Shown here in pieces: positions 1-12,704 of a DNA stretch of 64,000 bases. Made by a program: the position numbers and the translations under genes. The notes beneath the pieces are model-generated. The model had not been told where the DNA came from. It did no database searches and saw only the letters and a program-made list of their open reading frames with translations. Within the stretch, counting starts at the first letter, position 1, and the number at the start of each line of letters is the position of its first letter. The stretch is taken from contig CM032228.1 of NCBI GenBank assembly GCA_019009955.1, positions 125,619,501 through 125,683,500 on the forward strand. Direction: 5' to 3'. This stretch comes from Riptortus pedestris. Lineage: Eukaryota > Arthropoda > Insecta > Hemiptera > Alydidae.

Positions 1-118
1 ACTACAATTTAAATATAAATATGAAACGAGCCCCTAAACGTCATCTCCTGGGTAGGATCGATGGACATTTGAAGAAATATTTTGAAAATCACGTCATGAG
101 TACGACCTCAATAATGAT
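1..118 (+). repeat. HINE-like dispersed repeat, 3' fragment
   Basis: The bases around 35-110 carry the conserved 3' arm of a family seen many times in this window: a CGTCATCTCCTGGGTAGGAT block followed by CGATGGACATTTGAAG and a GCGTCATGAGTAC-like block. The copy is cut by the window edge or decayed on its left, has no (AT)n tract, and lacks the terminal hairpin. Fuller copies lie at 36457-37128 and 37135-37756. Confidence 0.7.
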
Positions 119-828
119 AATAGATCATGAGAGAAAGAACGAATGTTACTGATACTGAATTCAGTTATGTAAATGCAAAGGATACATGCATATTCTTTTA
201 GTAGTTTTCCTTTACCATGGAGATTATTTCGTTTGATGTTTTAAAGCAATAATGTAGTTTATTACAGTGCCCTGTGTATCATATTCAATGTGACAGTTCA
301 TTATCCATTAAATTAGCATTAGAAATAATCTGAAGCTATATAAAGATAGGTAATCCAAATGCTTTGACGTTTTAGTAATCATTTTTCGATCAAATGAATT
401 CATAAATTATTAATTCTCTTTACAACCCCTTTGTAGTTCTTATTTATATGATCTATTACGTTTTAAATTTAAACAATTTTTTTTTATTTGATGAAGACGA
501 GAATGGAATAATAGAAGAAAATGGATTGTAGCAAAATAAAGAGAAATAATCATGGCTAGAAGGAACAGACATATTTGATTCCAATTTGATAGCGTGACTG
601 TCTAGCGTGTTTCAATTCCTCAGCCTAATGGATAGTCTACATAAAAATGAGACCTCACAAATGTTTATTCTCAAGGAGAAGAATGAAACATTAAACTCTC
701 TATAGTATAGAACATAATTATTTCAGATTAACTGTATTATAACTGAAATGAAATTAAAGATATTATTTTTTTATTAGTTAGGCTCTGGCACGGCAGCCCA
801 ATCGTCGTGGCAGCCGCTGTCTGGCTGG
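119..828. other. AT-rich stretch without recognised gene
   Basis: I see no credible coding region, RNA gene or repeat boundary here. Short open frames are interrupted and lack domain signatures. The GC-richer bases at 780-828 lead directly into the minisatellite. Confidence 0.5.
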
Positions 829-2635
829 ACGGCTGGATCTTGTATACTGCATTTGTATCTAAAGAACTGTCGCGCCAGAAGGTTGGATCTTGTATGGAGC
901 AGTTGTATCTAGAGAACTGTCCATCCAAAGAGTTGGATCTTGTATAAAACAGTTTTATCTAGAGATCTATCGGGCAGGACAGTTAGATCTTGTATACAAC
1001 AGTTGTATCTAGAGAACTGTGGAGCCAGAAAGTTGGATCTTGTATAGAGCAGTTGTATCCAGAGAACTGAGGGGCCTGAAGGTTGGATCCTGTATGGAGC
1101 AGTTGTATCGAGAGAACTGTGGAGCCAGAAGGTTGGATCTTGTATAGAATAGTTGTATCTAGAGAACTGAGGTGCCTGAAGGTTGGAACTTGTATGGAGC
1201 AGTAGTATCTAGAGAACTGTGGAGCCAGAACGTTATATCTTGTATAGAATAGTTGTATATAGAGAACTGAGTTGCCTGAAGGTTGGATCTTGTATGGAGA
1301 AGTTGTATCAAGAGAACTGTGGAGCCAGAAGGTTGGATCTTGTATAGAATAGTTGTATGTAGAAAAATAAGGTGCCTGAAGGTTTGATCTTGTATGGTGC
1401 AGTAGTATCTAGAGAAAAGTGGAGCCAGAACGTTATATCTTGTATAGAATAGTTGTATCTAGAGAACTGAGCTGCCTGAAGGTTGGATCTTGTATGAAGC
1501 AGTTGTATCTAGATAAATGTGGAGCCTGAAGGTTGGATCTTGTATGAAGCAGTTGTATCTAGAGAACTGTGGAGCCAGAAGGTTGGATCTTGTATAGAGC
1601 AGTTGTATCTAGAGAACTGAGGAGCCAGAAGGTTGGATCTTCTATATAGCAGTTGTATCTAGAGAACTGTACGTCCAAAGAGTTTTATCTTGTATGAAAG
1701 AGTTTTATCTAGAGATCTCTCGGGCAAGACGGTTTGATCTTGTATACAACAGTTGTATCCAGAGAACTGTGGAGTCAGAAGGTTGGATCTTGTACAGAGC
1801 AGTTATATCTAGGGAACTGTGGAGCCAGAAGGTTGGATCTTGTATGGATCAGTTATATCTAGGGAACTGTGGAGTCAGAAGGTTGGATCTTGTATGGAAC
1901 AGTTGTATCTAGAGAACTGTGGAGCCAGAAGGTTGAATCTTGTATACTGCATTTGTATTTAAAGAACTGTCGCGCCAGAAGGTTGGATCTTGTATAAAAC
2001 AGTTTTATCTAGAGATCTATCGGGTAAGACAGTTAGATCTTGTATACAACAGTTGTATCTAGAGAACTGTGGAGCCAGAAGGTTGGATCTTGTATAGAGC
2101 AGTTGTATCTAGAGAACTGTGGAGCCAGAAGGTTGGATCTTGTATAGAGCAGTTATATCTAGGGAACTGTGGAGCCAGAAGGTTGGATCTTGTATGGAGC
2201 AGTTGTATCTAGAGAACTGTGGAGCCAGAAGGTTGGATCTTGTATAGAGCAGTTGTATCTAGAGAACTGTGGAGCCAGAAGGTTGGATCGTGTATAGAGC
2301 AGTTGTATCTAGGGAACTGTGGAGCCAGAAGGTTGGATCTTGTATAGAGCAGTTGTATCTAGGGAACTGTGGATCCAGGAGGTTGGATCTTGTATGGAGC
2401 AGTTGTATCTAGAGAACTGTGGAGCCAGAAGTTTGGATCTTGTATAGAGCAGTTATATCTAGGGAACTGTGGAGCCAGAAGTTTGGATCTTGTATGGAGC
2501 AGTTGAATCTAGAGAACTGTGGAGCCAGAAGGTTGGATCTTGTATAGAGCAGTTGAATCTAGAGAACTGTGGAGCCAGAAGGTTGGATCTTGTATATAGC
2601 AGTTGTATCTAGAGAACTGTGGAGCCAGAAGGTTG
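829..2635 (+). repeat. 50-bp minisatellite array, about 36 units
   Basis: The unit reads GGTTGGATCTTGTATAGAGC, then AGTTGTATCTAGAGAACTGT, then GGAGCCAGAA, exactly 50 bp, and repeats in register to about 2635. Units near 2050-2630 are nearly identical; those at the left are more diverged. Variant units recur: the TGTATACTGC unit at 841 and 1941 (22 units apart), and the AGTTTTATCT variant at 951, 1701 and 2001 (15 and 21 units). From about 1030 to 1510 two unit types alternate, giving a 100-bp dimer. Because 50 is not a multiple of 3, open frames across it are artefacts. Confidence 0.97.
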
Positions 2636-2968
2636 GGTGTTTTGCAGTGTGTAGGTAGTACATATTAACGACTGTCGGGACTAATTGGTTCTTTTGGAGT
2701 TAGTGTAGCGCCCTTTAATATCTCATAAAACATACGCATAAATTATGCAACATCCCATGCAGGAGATCAAGAGAAAGTTACTGGAAGTCAATGTCCTTCG
2801 AAACTCAATTTAGCCCTACGTGCGTTCCACGTAATTTCGACGTCATCGTCAGAGAATTTACCGTGACATGAGCTCCAAAAGGCTGGCTGTCCTGTAGGAG
2901 CTGGTTCGGCTATAATTTATTCCCATCCGGAAGTTAGAACAGCTCTCACCGACCTGATATTGCAGCAA
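2636..2968. other. Spacer between minisatellite and piggyBac relic
   Basis: No gene is visible. Bases 2662-2695 (ATATTAACGACTGTCGGGAC and on) faintly resemble the reverse-oriented end of the SINE found at 16972 and 28750, but too weakly to call. Confidence 0.4.
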
Positions 2969-2972
2969 TTAA

Positions 2973-4166
2973 CACTCCGGTACTCGCGCGTCATCTGAGA
3001 GATGCCTAGACAACATGTTAAAGTGTTGCTCGAACGTGTTTGAACCGGCGCATCCCTCACTCCCACTACCCTCCTACTATGGTAAGACTGTCCCACCAGT
3101 ATTGTTTTGACTTCCCTTCAGTCAACAAGTAGTTAGTTATTTACTAGATCATCTCTCAGATCCCACGCGAGTACTTTTGTAAGTATCTGTTACTATGTAC
3201 AAATTTATTTTTTGATGTATTTTTTGTCTTGTTCTACTTGTATGAAGTACTTGCTGTGTAGTTTTTAGTTCAAATTATCATATCATAATCCCGTTTTTGA
3301 CTATCATCCGTGAGATGAGGCGCGACTATTTTTGTTACACTTACTAACATTTCTCCTACATTCATTGTTTTTGTACGTTCAATGTGTCTCGCAATACAAA
3401 ACGTTGGCCGATGGTGGTGCTATTTTCATTATTATGGTGCTATTGCCGGGATTAATTCCCAAGGGATATATTTAGGGAATGGAAACGATGTGCCTATCAG
3501 ACGGGAATTTCTTGAACAATTGGGGAGAGGATTATTAGAGGAACAGCTGCAGAAAAGAAGACAAATATCGTCACTTCCACCACTCATGTTGGGGAGATTG
3601 AAGGAAATAGCACCATCTCAGACTTTGGATAGCCAAGTGTCATATACCCTCAGTGGCAGATACTTCTTCAAGAAAAAGGTGTGCCCCTTGTCAAGAACAG
3701 CAGAAGAAGAGATACACACAGCACAAGAGCCAAATATGTAGAAATAATTTATGTCTGTATGATCATTGTTAATTTTTTTGTGCTGAAGGTTGTATTACAG
3801 AAGAACCAAAGGATGACTAAAAGGGGGGGGGGTAATTATTATAAATTATAATATGTTTTTGTATTTGAGCTTTACATGTTTGTTGTTTTCATTGTACACA
3901 ATTTATTTTCTTTATTTTTATATGCTAATATTATAGAGTTTGACTTTTCATTAAAATAATTATTTTGATAAAAAATGTTGTAAATAAAATAAATATCCAT
4001 AATAGCATAGCAGTTTCATTATTATTACCCATTTTAAAAACAATCAATGGCTCTTATTTAATATAATGTAGGTAATAGAATGTTTTTTTTTATTAAAAAG
4101 ACAGAGGCATCTGACAGATGACGCGCGAGTACTTTTGTTACAAAAGGGGGCTCGAGTACCGGAGTG
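2973..4166 (+). mobile_element. piggyBac-like element 1, internally deleted
   Basis: The element is bounded by TTAA at 2969-2972 and 4167-4170, the target duplication expected of piggyBac. Its ends are inverted repeats: CACTCCGGTACTCG on the left and the complementary CGAGTACCGGAGTG on the right. A second, internal inverted motif (CGCGCGTCATCTGAGAGATG on the left; GCATCTGACAGATGACGCGC near 4108-4127) lies farther from the right end than from the left, the asymmetric end layout typical of the superfamily. Only the C-terminal part of a transposase remains, so the copy is about 1.2 kb and non-autonomous. Confidence 0.88.
3396..3770 (+). pseudogene. piggyBac transposase, C-terminal remnant
   Basis: Three frames in succession give the end of a piggyBac transposase. 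Frame one (from 3396) reads TKRWPMVVLFSLL. The next holds the hallmark AGINSQGIYLGNGND followed by RREFLEQLG. A third, from about 3670, holds a cysteine-rich tail with RCAPCQEQQKKRY and QICRNNLCL. In intact family members these form the last part of the RNase H-like domain and the C-terminal zinc-binding domain. At least two frameshifts and loss of the N-terminal two thirds, including the catalytic aspartates, make it non-functional. Confidence 0.88.
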
Positions 4167-4199
4167 TTAAGTTGGCACCAAAGAGAAAATAGATAGGTG

Positions 4200-4450
4200 A
4201 AGGTGACGGCATATATCTATACTGATATCCAGACAAAACAGATGACACAACATCCATATTGAAGGAGTGTGAGATGCAGTAAATGAGATTTTAATAGAAT
4301 GGGAAGTAGCTATTATCATGGTGCCGGATCATTGTTGAATCAAAGGAAATGAAGTTTCTTATATGATGCTCAAAAAAATGTTTTATTAATTCCTTGTCGG
4401 GCCAGAACATGCGCTAGCAACTATTTATAATGTTGAAGACTGAAATTTAA
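4200..4450 (+). pseudogene. LINE RNase H domain relic
   Basis: About 4210-4240 reads AYIYTDIQTKQ, resembling the strand with the catalytic aspartate of LINE RNase H (usually IYSDSQ-like). From 4306 one frame reads VAIIMVPDHC, a stop, then IKGNEVSYMMLKK, matching the usual WVPGHxGIxGNExAD segment, followed by FLVGPEHAL, like the FIGPEPAL seen after this domain in insect LINEs. Several stops and shifts are present. It begins just outside the piggyBac right boundary; no reverse transcriptase is recognised next to it. The assignment rests on short motifs. Confidence 0.6.
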
Positions 4451-5520
4451 ATCACTGATTAAAAACTTTAATCGACAAACAAATTTGAAAGATCGATGAA
4501 AATAATTGAACCGTTCAACAACCACATTATTGGTAGAATTGAAAAGGGGTGTGATCAGACTAAATCAACGGGCCAAGATATTATTGAGGCATTCAATAAC
4601 TGGGCATGAGACTTAACATGCATCAAGCAACATTGTTGGTGACAGGGTGCACCGTGCCCTATGAATATTGGCTGTGGCAAATATTATCTTTAGTTTTAGA
4701 AGGACTGACAAGACTAAACAAAGAAGAAAACAAAATAAATTTTCTCTACTTCTGAGTTTTTTCCAATTGTACAGATTTCTTTTCATGTTGTTGAAAATAT
4801 CCATTAAAAAAATGTTACATCATTTTTTAATTTAGGATATCTGGGTTATAGATAGCTTTCCAACCATTACTCCCTTAGAAACGGTGATATATATTCTTTG
4901 CCAAGTCCTTGAGTATCATCAATGCAATGGACAATATTTCCTTATGCCCTGGAACATCAATAATTTGGAACAATTTAAGCGTTAAGCATAAAATTCCATG
5001 AGCAGTGAAAAGCAGGCCATTTGCAGTCTTGGAGCTAACGTCGTATTTCTTGCTTAGGTCTTCACACCAGGGCTCTTATATTTCTTTTTCTCTTTATCTA
5101 CTGAGTTCCAGAATTAGTTTCAAACCTTATAGTAGGATCAAGGCTATTCCTCCATCTTTACTACGCAGAACGATAATACTTGCTTGACGAGTTGAATTAG
5201 CTGATGCTGGTCATCTATTCATAAATTTTGCACTATTGGTATGTTTTCTTGCTCCGATCAGACATAATTATTATCAGATATTTTACTATTTTTGAAATGG
5301 CTTATATTGGGATAAAAGAAAAATCAGTCAGTCCGTCAAAAGTATTTATTCTACTTGGATGCTTTCAGTAGTTTATTCTACCATCTTCAGAGCCTACATA
5401 GAGAGCTATGTTGACAGCTTCGGAGCTAGGGACATACTGCGCGATAACAAATTATGAAGGATCGATAGTGAACTATTTTTTCCTGTATTGATAGTCCTTC
5501 ACAGCCAGGGATATTCATCG
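4451..5520. other. No recognised gene
   Basis: AT-rich sequence with only short open frames and no domain motif I recognise. The first few hundred bases may be further decayed LINE tail downstream of the RNase H relic. Confidence 0.4.
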
Positions 5521-5670
5521 AATTTTGAAAATTCGAAATATCTTCGTTACTATACATCGGATCGAAAAAGTCTATAGAGTCACTCTTATTGAAAATTAAA
5601 TGTACTATAAATATAGTTATATACATTTATTCTCTATCTTTAATATTAATCAAGATATTAGCATTTTTCA
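5521..5670 (-). repeat. HINE-like repeat fragment
   Basis: In this orientation the fragment carries TTTTGAAAATTCGAAATATC, then a CGTTACTATACATCGGATCG-like block and the TTATTCTCTATCTTTAATAT segment, in the same order as the reverse complement of the 5' half of the copies at 36457 and 37135. It lacks (AT)n and both termini. Confidence 0.7.
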
Positions 5671-6851
5671 GTTTTCAGCCTTCAACAAACCCCCAATTCT
5701 ACTCATGTTACATTTTTGTTTCTACTAATTACAGTACTAGATATAATAAATAGTTTTCAATCAAATTAATATGTTATATTCTGATATATTTCAGTAATTG
5801 TTTTTCTTTCCGGTGAGACGGGTTGGCAGACCTGTTTGTTTACATTCAGATGCTTCCCGCCTGGAGGGGAAGGATTTCTTATTACCATTTGTATCTATTC
5901 ACTTAATATTCACGGTGGTGTTGGGTTACCAGTATGTAGATTTATCTATTATTAAACTTCACGACGGAAATCTGCCCTGATCAGCTGCGAAGTGTCACTT
6001 AGCCTACCATAATCCAGCCGCAAACCAGCAGGCGTCGTTCACACACGCAAACCAAAAAAGATTTCTCCAAGCAAAGATTCTTCTAATCGTCACTGGCAGG
6101 TTTCTGAAAAAATTAAGCATCAAATAAAAATAATACACAAATAGAGAGCTTCTTGGAATACATTATTGAAATATATTTCATGCAGGAAGTTTTTCTACGT
6201 AATATGAATCAAGTACTTTTTGTCGGTTGAAGAATGTTTCATTTGAATTACAAATTACTCACATCAAAGCTTTTCAAAGGCAGTGGGCAGTAAAATAATT
6301 AGCTCTCGGCGTCAAGACACATAGAATATTTCAATAAATTACTGTGAATTTTTTTAGAACATAGGAATTTATGGAATGTATGAAAATATGTCGTTCATAA
6401 ATATTAAAATCAAATGTTTACGATATGAAGTGAGACTCCCGATAGAGAATCTTACTGAATAAAAATTCATTTGTACGAACCTAAATTTAGAATATTTGTA
6501 TTAAGTATTCTTTTTTAATAGTATATCGATTTATGATACTAACTCTCTGGTAATTTTCATCTTCTGAAGTGCTGTAAAAATTTCTTGAATAGTGTTAAAC
6601 ACTTTTATTAAGAACGTAGGGGGTATTTCGTTCCGATGGATTCTAGGTAGATATAAAAGTATTTTTATTACTATTTTTTTATTTTTTTATGTATTTTCCC
6701 TAGTTTTTGAAATAATATAGACAGATACTGGCTTCATTGTTCACTTCTTCTTTTTTCAGTTTTATCTTAAATTACGTAACTTTGAAAGAAATTATATTCC
6801 TATTTGTTTTGTTACAATAAAACTGAGTGTTATCTGGCTGCACCAGTAATA
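5671..6851. other. No recognised gene
   Basis: No supported coding sequence. A 60-codon open frame near 5798-5980 has no recognisable domain and no conserved start context. Confidence 0.4.
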
Positions 6852-6859
6852 CTTCTTGA

Positions 6860-7982
6860 CAGAGTTGGGCAAAATTGTAATTACAATTACAAGTTATAAC
6901 TACATTAGTTGAAATATAGTTACAATTACAACTACTAATGCAATTAGCAATTGATAATGGATAACTACATTTTTCAACTAAAGTAATTGTAATTGAAATT
7001 TCACAACTACAGTTAGTAGTTGAGAAAATCAGTAGTTCCAAAAACAATTACAGTTAGTAATTGTAACTGTAGCTGTAGTTGTAACTACAATTACTTGGGT
7101 AGTTACTTTAAAAAACTGTGTAAAACACTGACTGAAGTGGTAGAGGCTGATAAGAAATAACTACATCCAATTTCTTTATATTCAAAAGTTTATAATATTA
7201 CATATACTACATTATTACATTAACAGAAAATAATTTTAATGCAAATAAATGAAAATAATATGGAAATTCCTTTTTATATTTTTCCGAGTCGAATGAAATT
7301 AAATAATACTTTTAAACATTAAAATTTAAACAAATTATTCATTAAAATTACTCTCAACTCAGAATTTTTGTAAGACAGGCCATTTGATTTTGGGGATTTT
7401 GCCATAGCGGCAAAAGAAAATAATCTCTTCACCAAAAGAAAAAAAAAGGCGTTCTCGCCCTCACTTTCACTGCCACTCATTGTAATTTGCTTCAAAAATC
7501 TTTTCGTCGCTGAGGTCTGGTGAAGGATATAGAAGGCAGACTTGAGTGCCCTGTGAGAGAGTGACAAGAGGTGATCGCTAGAACAAGAGAATGTGCTGGT
7601 AGGAGCGTCTACCTTCAGTTCTACCGACATATTCTATGCACCAATTGAACGAATGTAAATATTTATATAGAGGCCATCAAAATATATTCGCTCTTTGGAA
7701 CGTAAAAACAGCTGATCTATATGTAGATATAGTTATTACTCAATAATTATAGTTACAATTACAACTACTAATTGTAATTATTTTTATAACTACATTTTAT
7801 TTTATTTCAATTAGTAGTTGGATTTATGAATACCATCTACAATTACTGTAATTGCGAAACCAAGAAAATACAACTACAGTTACCAACTACATTTTTGTAA
7901 CTGTAGTTGCAACTACATAACTAGTATTTATTAGTTGAGAAAGTAGTTAATTACAAAAGTATTTAATTACTGCCCAACTCTG
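6860..7982 (-). mobile_element. Non-autonomous hAT element (hAT-N)
   Basis: The ends are CAGAGTTGGGCA (6860-6871) and its exact complement TGCCCAACTCTG (7971-7982). They are flanked by a perfect 8-bp duplication CTTCTTGA at 6852-6859 and 7983-7990, the length diagnostic of hAT transposition. Both subterminal regions (6872-7110 and 7730-7970) are filled with permutations of TAGTTGTAATTAC on either strand. The 7120-7650 core has no transposase; a minus-strand frame at 7319-7630 (start MSVELKVDAPTSTF) has no hAT motif. The ends match those of the complete hAT at 23636 at 11 of 12 positions, so a related transposase may have mobilised it. Confidence 0.93.
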
Positions 7983-7990
7983 CTTCTTGA

Positions 7991-9229
7991 AATGAACGTT
8001 TCTGATTCAATTTCCCTACAGATATATTATTCATTAAGCTTGTCGCAGGATTTATCCAGTCTCTGAACATTCGTTAAGAATAAACTCTTTTGTATGTTTA
8101 ATTAAATGCCCATTTACAAATCTATAAGTCTAGTAGGTCATACTTTTGTTCTACTGCAGTATATTTAGTTTTAATTCCGATTATGTGAAATCCTTGTGTC
8201 CTAAAGTACGAGTAGAGTACAAAAATAAATCTAAATGAACGATAGTACGTTTACCTCGGAATAATATAAACCATGTACACTGTGCACAAAATAAAAGTGA
8301 GCCTTCTTTTGATGAGTAAATTGTGTGGAAACGAAGATTGCTATGTTTATCTGGAAAAATTAAATAGTGGATGAAAATTCAAGTAATGGGAAGTTTTTAT
8401 TGAATTTCTTAGTTTACGCTCTCATTATATGAAAATATATCTTTTCAGCTGTGGTTGAAGGCATACAATGGTTGATACCCACGTAAAGGTTAAGCGATTA
8501 TTTAAAGTGAGTTTCGAGTAAACCTATGCATTAAAATGTCTTGATTTATTGAACTTTCACGCTTCAAAAGTGAATAATATTTACAAACAACGAGGACTGT
8601 ACAAATGTCTTAGTATGTCATATAGTTAAGGACTATAGAGATTTGTGATCCCTCTTCTATAAAGGGAATAGAATTTACTGCTCCAAAGGACTGACACATC
8701 AATACTAAGCTGGCGAAATATGTAACGTATGCACTTTAAAGTGCTTCGAAAGACAAAGGTCAACAATTCTGAATCAGGCCTAGGGCCAAGTAAGGAGTCA
8801 TTATTGACTGACAGAATGAATATTTTGTTGAAAAATGCATTGCATTGCTTTTTTTTTTTCCTTTTATGAATATTGAAATTGGATGAATAACGTTTTTGTT
8901 CACAATACTCGCTCTAAAGGCAACTACGTTACAGTACAATACAAAAAATGTTAGAAGGACAGTTTCTACTCACTAAATCTGTGACATCGACACCAGGTAC
9001 AATAGAAACATGTAGCCCAGTCCATAGAGTATTTACAGGAAAATTCGAGACATCTATAATACAAAAATGAAACTAGACCATATTATAACAGATAATGAAC
9101 ATGCCGCTCTCAACAATAAGAAATAAAGTTTGTTGATACCAATGTCTCTAGGATACGCCAGTTCAGCAGTGTATTAACTTAATAATCGACTTGTTCTGTC
9201 TGCAAGGACTATTAAGGAAAAGATCAACC
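7991..9229. other. No recognised gene
   Basis: AT-rich sequence with no recognised coding region or repeat. The short poly(T) at 8850-8860 is the only simple tract. Confidence 0.4.
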
Positions 9230-11600
9230 CTGGAGGACTGTGGAAAGGGGAGTGACCTTCGCACGAGCAGCAACCGGGAGAAAACAGCGGCAGTTGAAGC
9301 TTGAGGCACCGAATTTCCTTCAGAGCCCTACTTCCTACATACCTCCCCCTCCCTCTTCTAATGATCTCACTACATTGATAAACAACTTCACTTCGGAATT
9401 CCGTTCCATTATAAATCCATTGTTCACACTCCTAAATACTATTATCTCGAGACTTCCTATCCCATCCAAATAAACTCCAACCCACCCAAATCCTCTTCTA
9501 TCCTCTTCTAGAATGCTAATGGTGTCCGATACCACAGGAACAAACTTACTACAGTAAGTACTACGAGACAACAACATCGATGCAGCACTTATTACTGAAA
9601 CAAGATTATCAAGTAAACAAAAACTCGGTTTCACTGGATATCAGACTTACCAAACAGACCATCCAGACTGAAAATGACACGGTGGAACTTCCATAATAGT
9701 TCGGCAAACAATCCCTCATTCCCTTATTCCGCTGTACCCCTCTGAATCTCTCCAAGCAACAGCTGTTGAGTTTACAACTCCTTCATTCTCTTTTACTATG
9801 TCAGTTGTCTGCTGCCCTCCTAAGAAACCTTTCTATGATTCCATAATGAATAATTTTATTGATTCAATCAGACCTCTTTTTCTTGTCAGTGGTGACTACA
9901 ACGCAAAACACCTACATTGGAGATCCAGAATTACCAACTCTCGAGGTCGTCCACCCAATGCTATTACTATCCTCAAGGCGCTGCAACACAACAACCTAAG
10001 AACCTCATCCCATCCCAGGCCTTATTTACTTCTTCATTACTCATGGTCTCCATCACATTGATTATAAAATTTCCTCTCTAAATGACCTTAACTCCATTGT
10101 CCTTGAACTATCCCTCCATTCTCTTCCAAAATCACTGTCACCTTCCTTACCAAATACCCTTCAACTGGAATTGCTTTTCTTACTTTTAGAAGAAACCACA
10201 GACCTCACAGTTTCAATGAAAACGTCCTCAGATTTAGACTTAGCTGTAAATCGTTTCACAACCTCCATCCAGCAATCCGTTTGGAAAGCTGCTCTACCTT
10301 CCCAACATAAACCACGCCTACAACCATCCGACTCTTTTCCCCGTCATATTCTCCAGCTCCTAGCCGAGAAGCGAAAAGCTCGAACAATTTGGCAAAGGAC
10401 TCGACAACCTGATGACCGCAGTTATTACAATAGACTATGTCGAATTGTAAAAAGGAGACTTGACACTTATCGAAACACATCCTGTAATTCCTATTCACTA
10501 TTCACTAACCTCCCAAGACAAATCCCTCGGGAACGCTACTCGTAAAATCCTAAAATACCATCTAACGTCTACCCCCCTTCGCCGAGAAGACGGTACATGG
10601 GCATCTTCAGATAAAGACAAATGAAGTTTTAGGGCAACACCTACGTCAAACCTTCACACCTCATCCAGATCTTCAGGACCACTCCCACCCACCCCCACCA
10701 AAAAAACCAAGAAGTTCTCAATTCACCATTACCAATGTTCCTTCCCCTACGTCCTGTTTTACCATCAGAGATCAAACGTATCATTTGCCGCCTTCCTCGC
10801 AATAAATCTCCAGGGTTTGATCTAATTTCCTCTAAAATTGTTGTTCGACTCCCACCCAAGGCCACATTTTGAACCTACCTATACAATTGCATATTCCGCA
10901 AAACTCAATTCCCTCTACCCTGGAAATTCGCGATTATAGCCATATTCTCGAAACCAGGAAAATCTTCCCAGAATCCATCTTCCTATAGCCCTACTAGCCT
11001 TCTCCCTATTTTCTCAAATAGTTTTGTTCTCCGCAGTCAAAACACCCTTTCTTCCCATCAATTTCGCGATTTCGCTCTCGTCATTTAACAGTACTGCAAT
11101 GCCTTCGCGTTGTAGATCACATATCTACAGCCTTCATCTGTGGAGCGAAAAGAGCATAGCACGTCAGCCTTTCTTGATGTAGAGCAAGCCTTTGACAAGG
11201 TTTGGCATGGCGGCTTACTCTATAAGCTCAAGATACTCCTTCCCAGCACATTCTACCTTATTCATAGATCCCATCTTTCCAACAGATTTTTTTGAGTCCG
11301 TCAGGGAAATGAATACTTAGACTACTATCGTTCCTCAGGCAGTGTCCTGGGACCACTACTGTATCTCATATTACATATGACATTCCTACATCACCAACAA
11401 CTCTCCTAGCTACCTATCCAGATGACACAACAATCCTTTCATCTGATCCCGATCATATTACTGCTTCATAGAATCTCCGATTCCACTTAACCGAGATCGA
11501 AAAATGGTGTAATGCTTGGCGCATAATGATCAACGAAAATAAATCTGACCATATCACTTTTACTATGCCGTCTGGAATACAACTCTAGACGGTTTGAAGA
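9230..11600 (+). pseudogene. Jockey-like LINE, truncated and decayed
   Basis: 9240-9473 encodes a proline-rich piece (start MERGVTFARAATGRKQ) that fits the end of a Jockey-type ORF1. Across frames an endonuclease follows: LITET-like text near 9590, then SVVCCPPKKPFYDS (from 9801) and VSGDYNAKHLHW (near 9890), the family GDxNAKH site. Reverse transcriptase motifs follow: LPRNKSPGFDLI (10790), FSKPGKSSQNPSSYSP (near 10950), LDVEQAFDKVWHGGLL (11176), SGSVLGPLL (near 11340) and YPDD (near 11412) where active enzymes have YADD. It stops after the palm/thumb region. Many shifts and stops, no poly(A) tail and no target duplication: a dead, probably 3'-truncated copy. Confidence 0.87.
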
Positions 11601-12690
11601 TAGTGCCTTTGCATCGAAAGCGCTTGTCAACTGTACTCGACCATCAGCCAGTGACGACGGTCTTCCCCGACAGTTATGACAATAGTATACAAAGTATTGT
11701 TTTCAGTGGGCCTTTATTATACGAGATCAATGTAAATACATACAGCGATGACGTCAATTAAGATTTTTAGGCATTGAATCATTAATTTATAGTTTATTTA
11801 TTACATACGCGATATTCAACTTTTTTATTGAACAATAAATATCTAATTAGTTGTCGACTAAAATAGGTTGTGGAATAGAGGGGGGGGGGAATTCGATAAT
11901 TAAAAATATTTCCTTTAGTATGAATCGGAAATGTTATAGAACTGATCTTGGTAAAGTACAAAAACTCTACAATTGTTGATATACATACATAAATGTTCTC
12001 GTAACTCAAATATTAAGCGAGTTATTAGTTATGTTTTGTTTTCAGTCTACAATAAACTATTTACCTTTATAACTTTGAAATCGAGATGGCTTTACTAGTG
12101 TGTCATTCCAGCTCGTGGGAAATCTTCTTATTTTACGCTGCCTTGGTCTGGAGGACTTTTTCTTTTTCTTTTTTGGTTCTACTATTATTTTAATTTATTA
12201 TAAACATAATAAAACTCTTTATTTTCTAAGCTCCACTCCGGTCATATACTTTAAAATCAGGTTTAATAACCACTTTATAATTACATATTAAATGTCATTG
12301 AGTTACATTCATCTTTCACTGTAATTAACAAAATTTTCTTACTTTATTGAAGTCAATTCCTCGTTAAAGTAAACTCTGAGTGTTTACTCTCGGCGACTGA
12401 GCTGAATTATTCAAATGTCATTTCTCGACTAAGTATATCCCCTTCGGATGATTTGCTCATCGTTAAGAATTCAGTAAAGGAGGGCACCGTTTTGTTATCC
12501 TTTGTGAAGTAAATAAGGTTGTTCAAGGACTAAATTGTAAAAGGTCCTTTCCTTGCCGATAGTATTTTAAAATTCCTAAACCTTCAGCAGTGAGTATTTG
12601 AAGGGTCGCAATATGATACTGACCGCATGCAATGTTCCTAAGACACCTTTTCAAGGAAGAACAAAGTGAATATATTTTTAAGTATTAATT
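11601..12690. other. No recognised gene
   Basis: No gene or repeat boundary seen. A run of G (11880-11889) and an interrupted T-rich tract near 12158-12177 are the only simple features. Confidence 0.4.
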
Positions 12691-12704
12691 ATATTCTTGT
12701 ATTT

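Noticed and set aside
1694..1912. Open reading frame in the minisatellite
   Set aside because: Produced by the 50-bp repeat, whose period is not a multiple of three; the peptide is just the repeat read in successive frames.
829..2635. CRISPR array
   Set aside because: Repeats are contiguous without unique spacers, in a eukaryotic context; this is a minisatellite.
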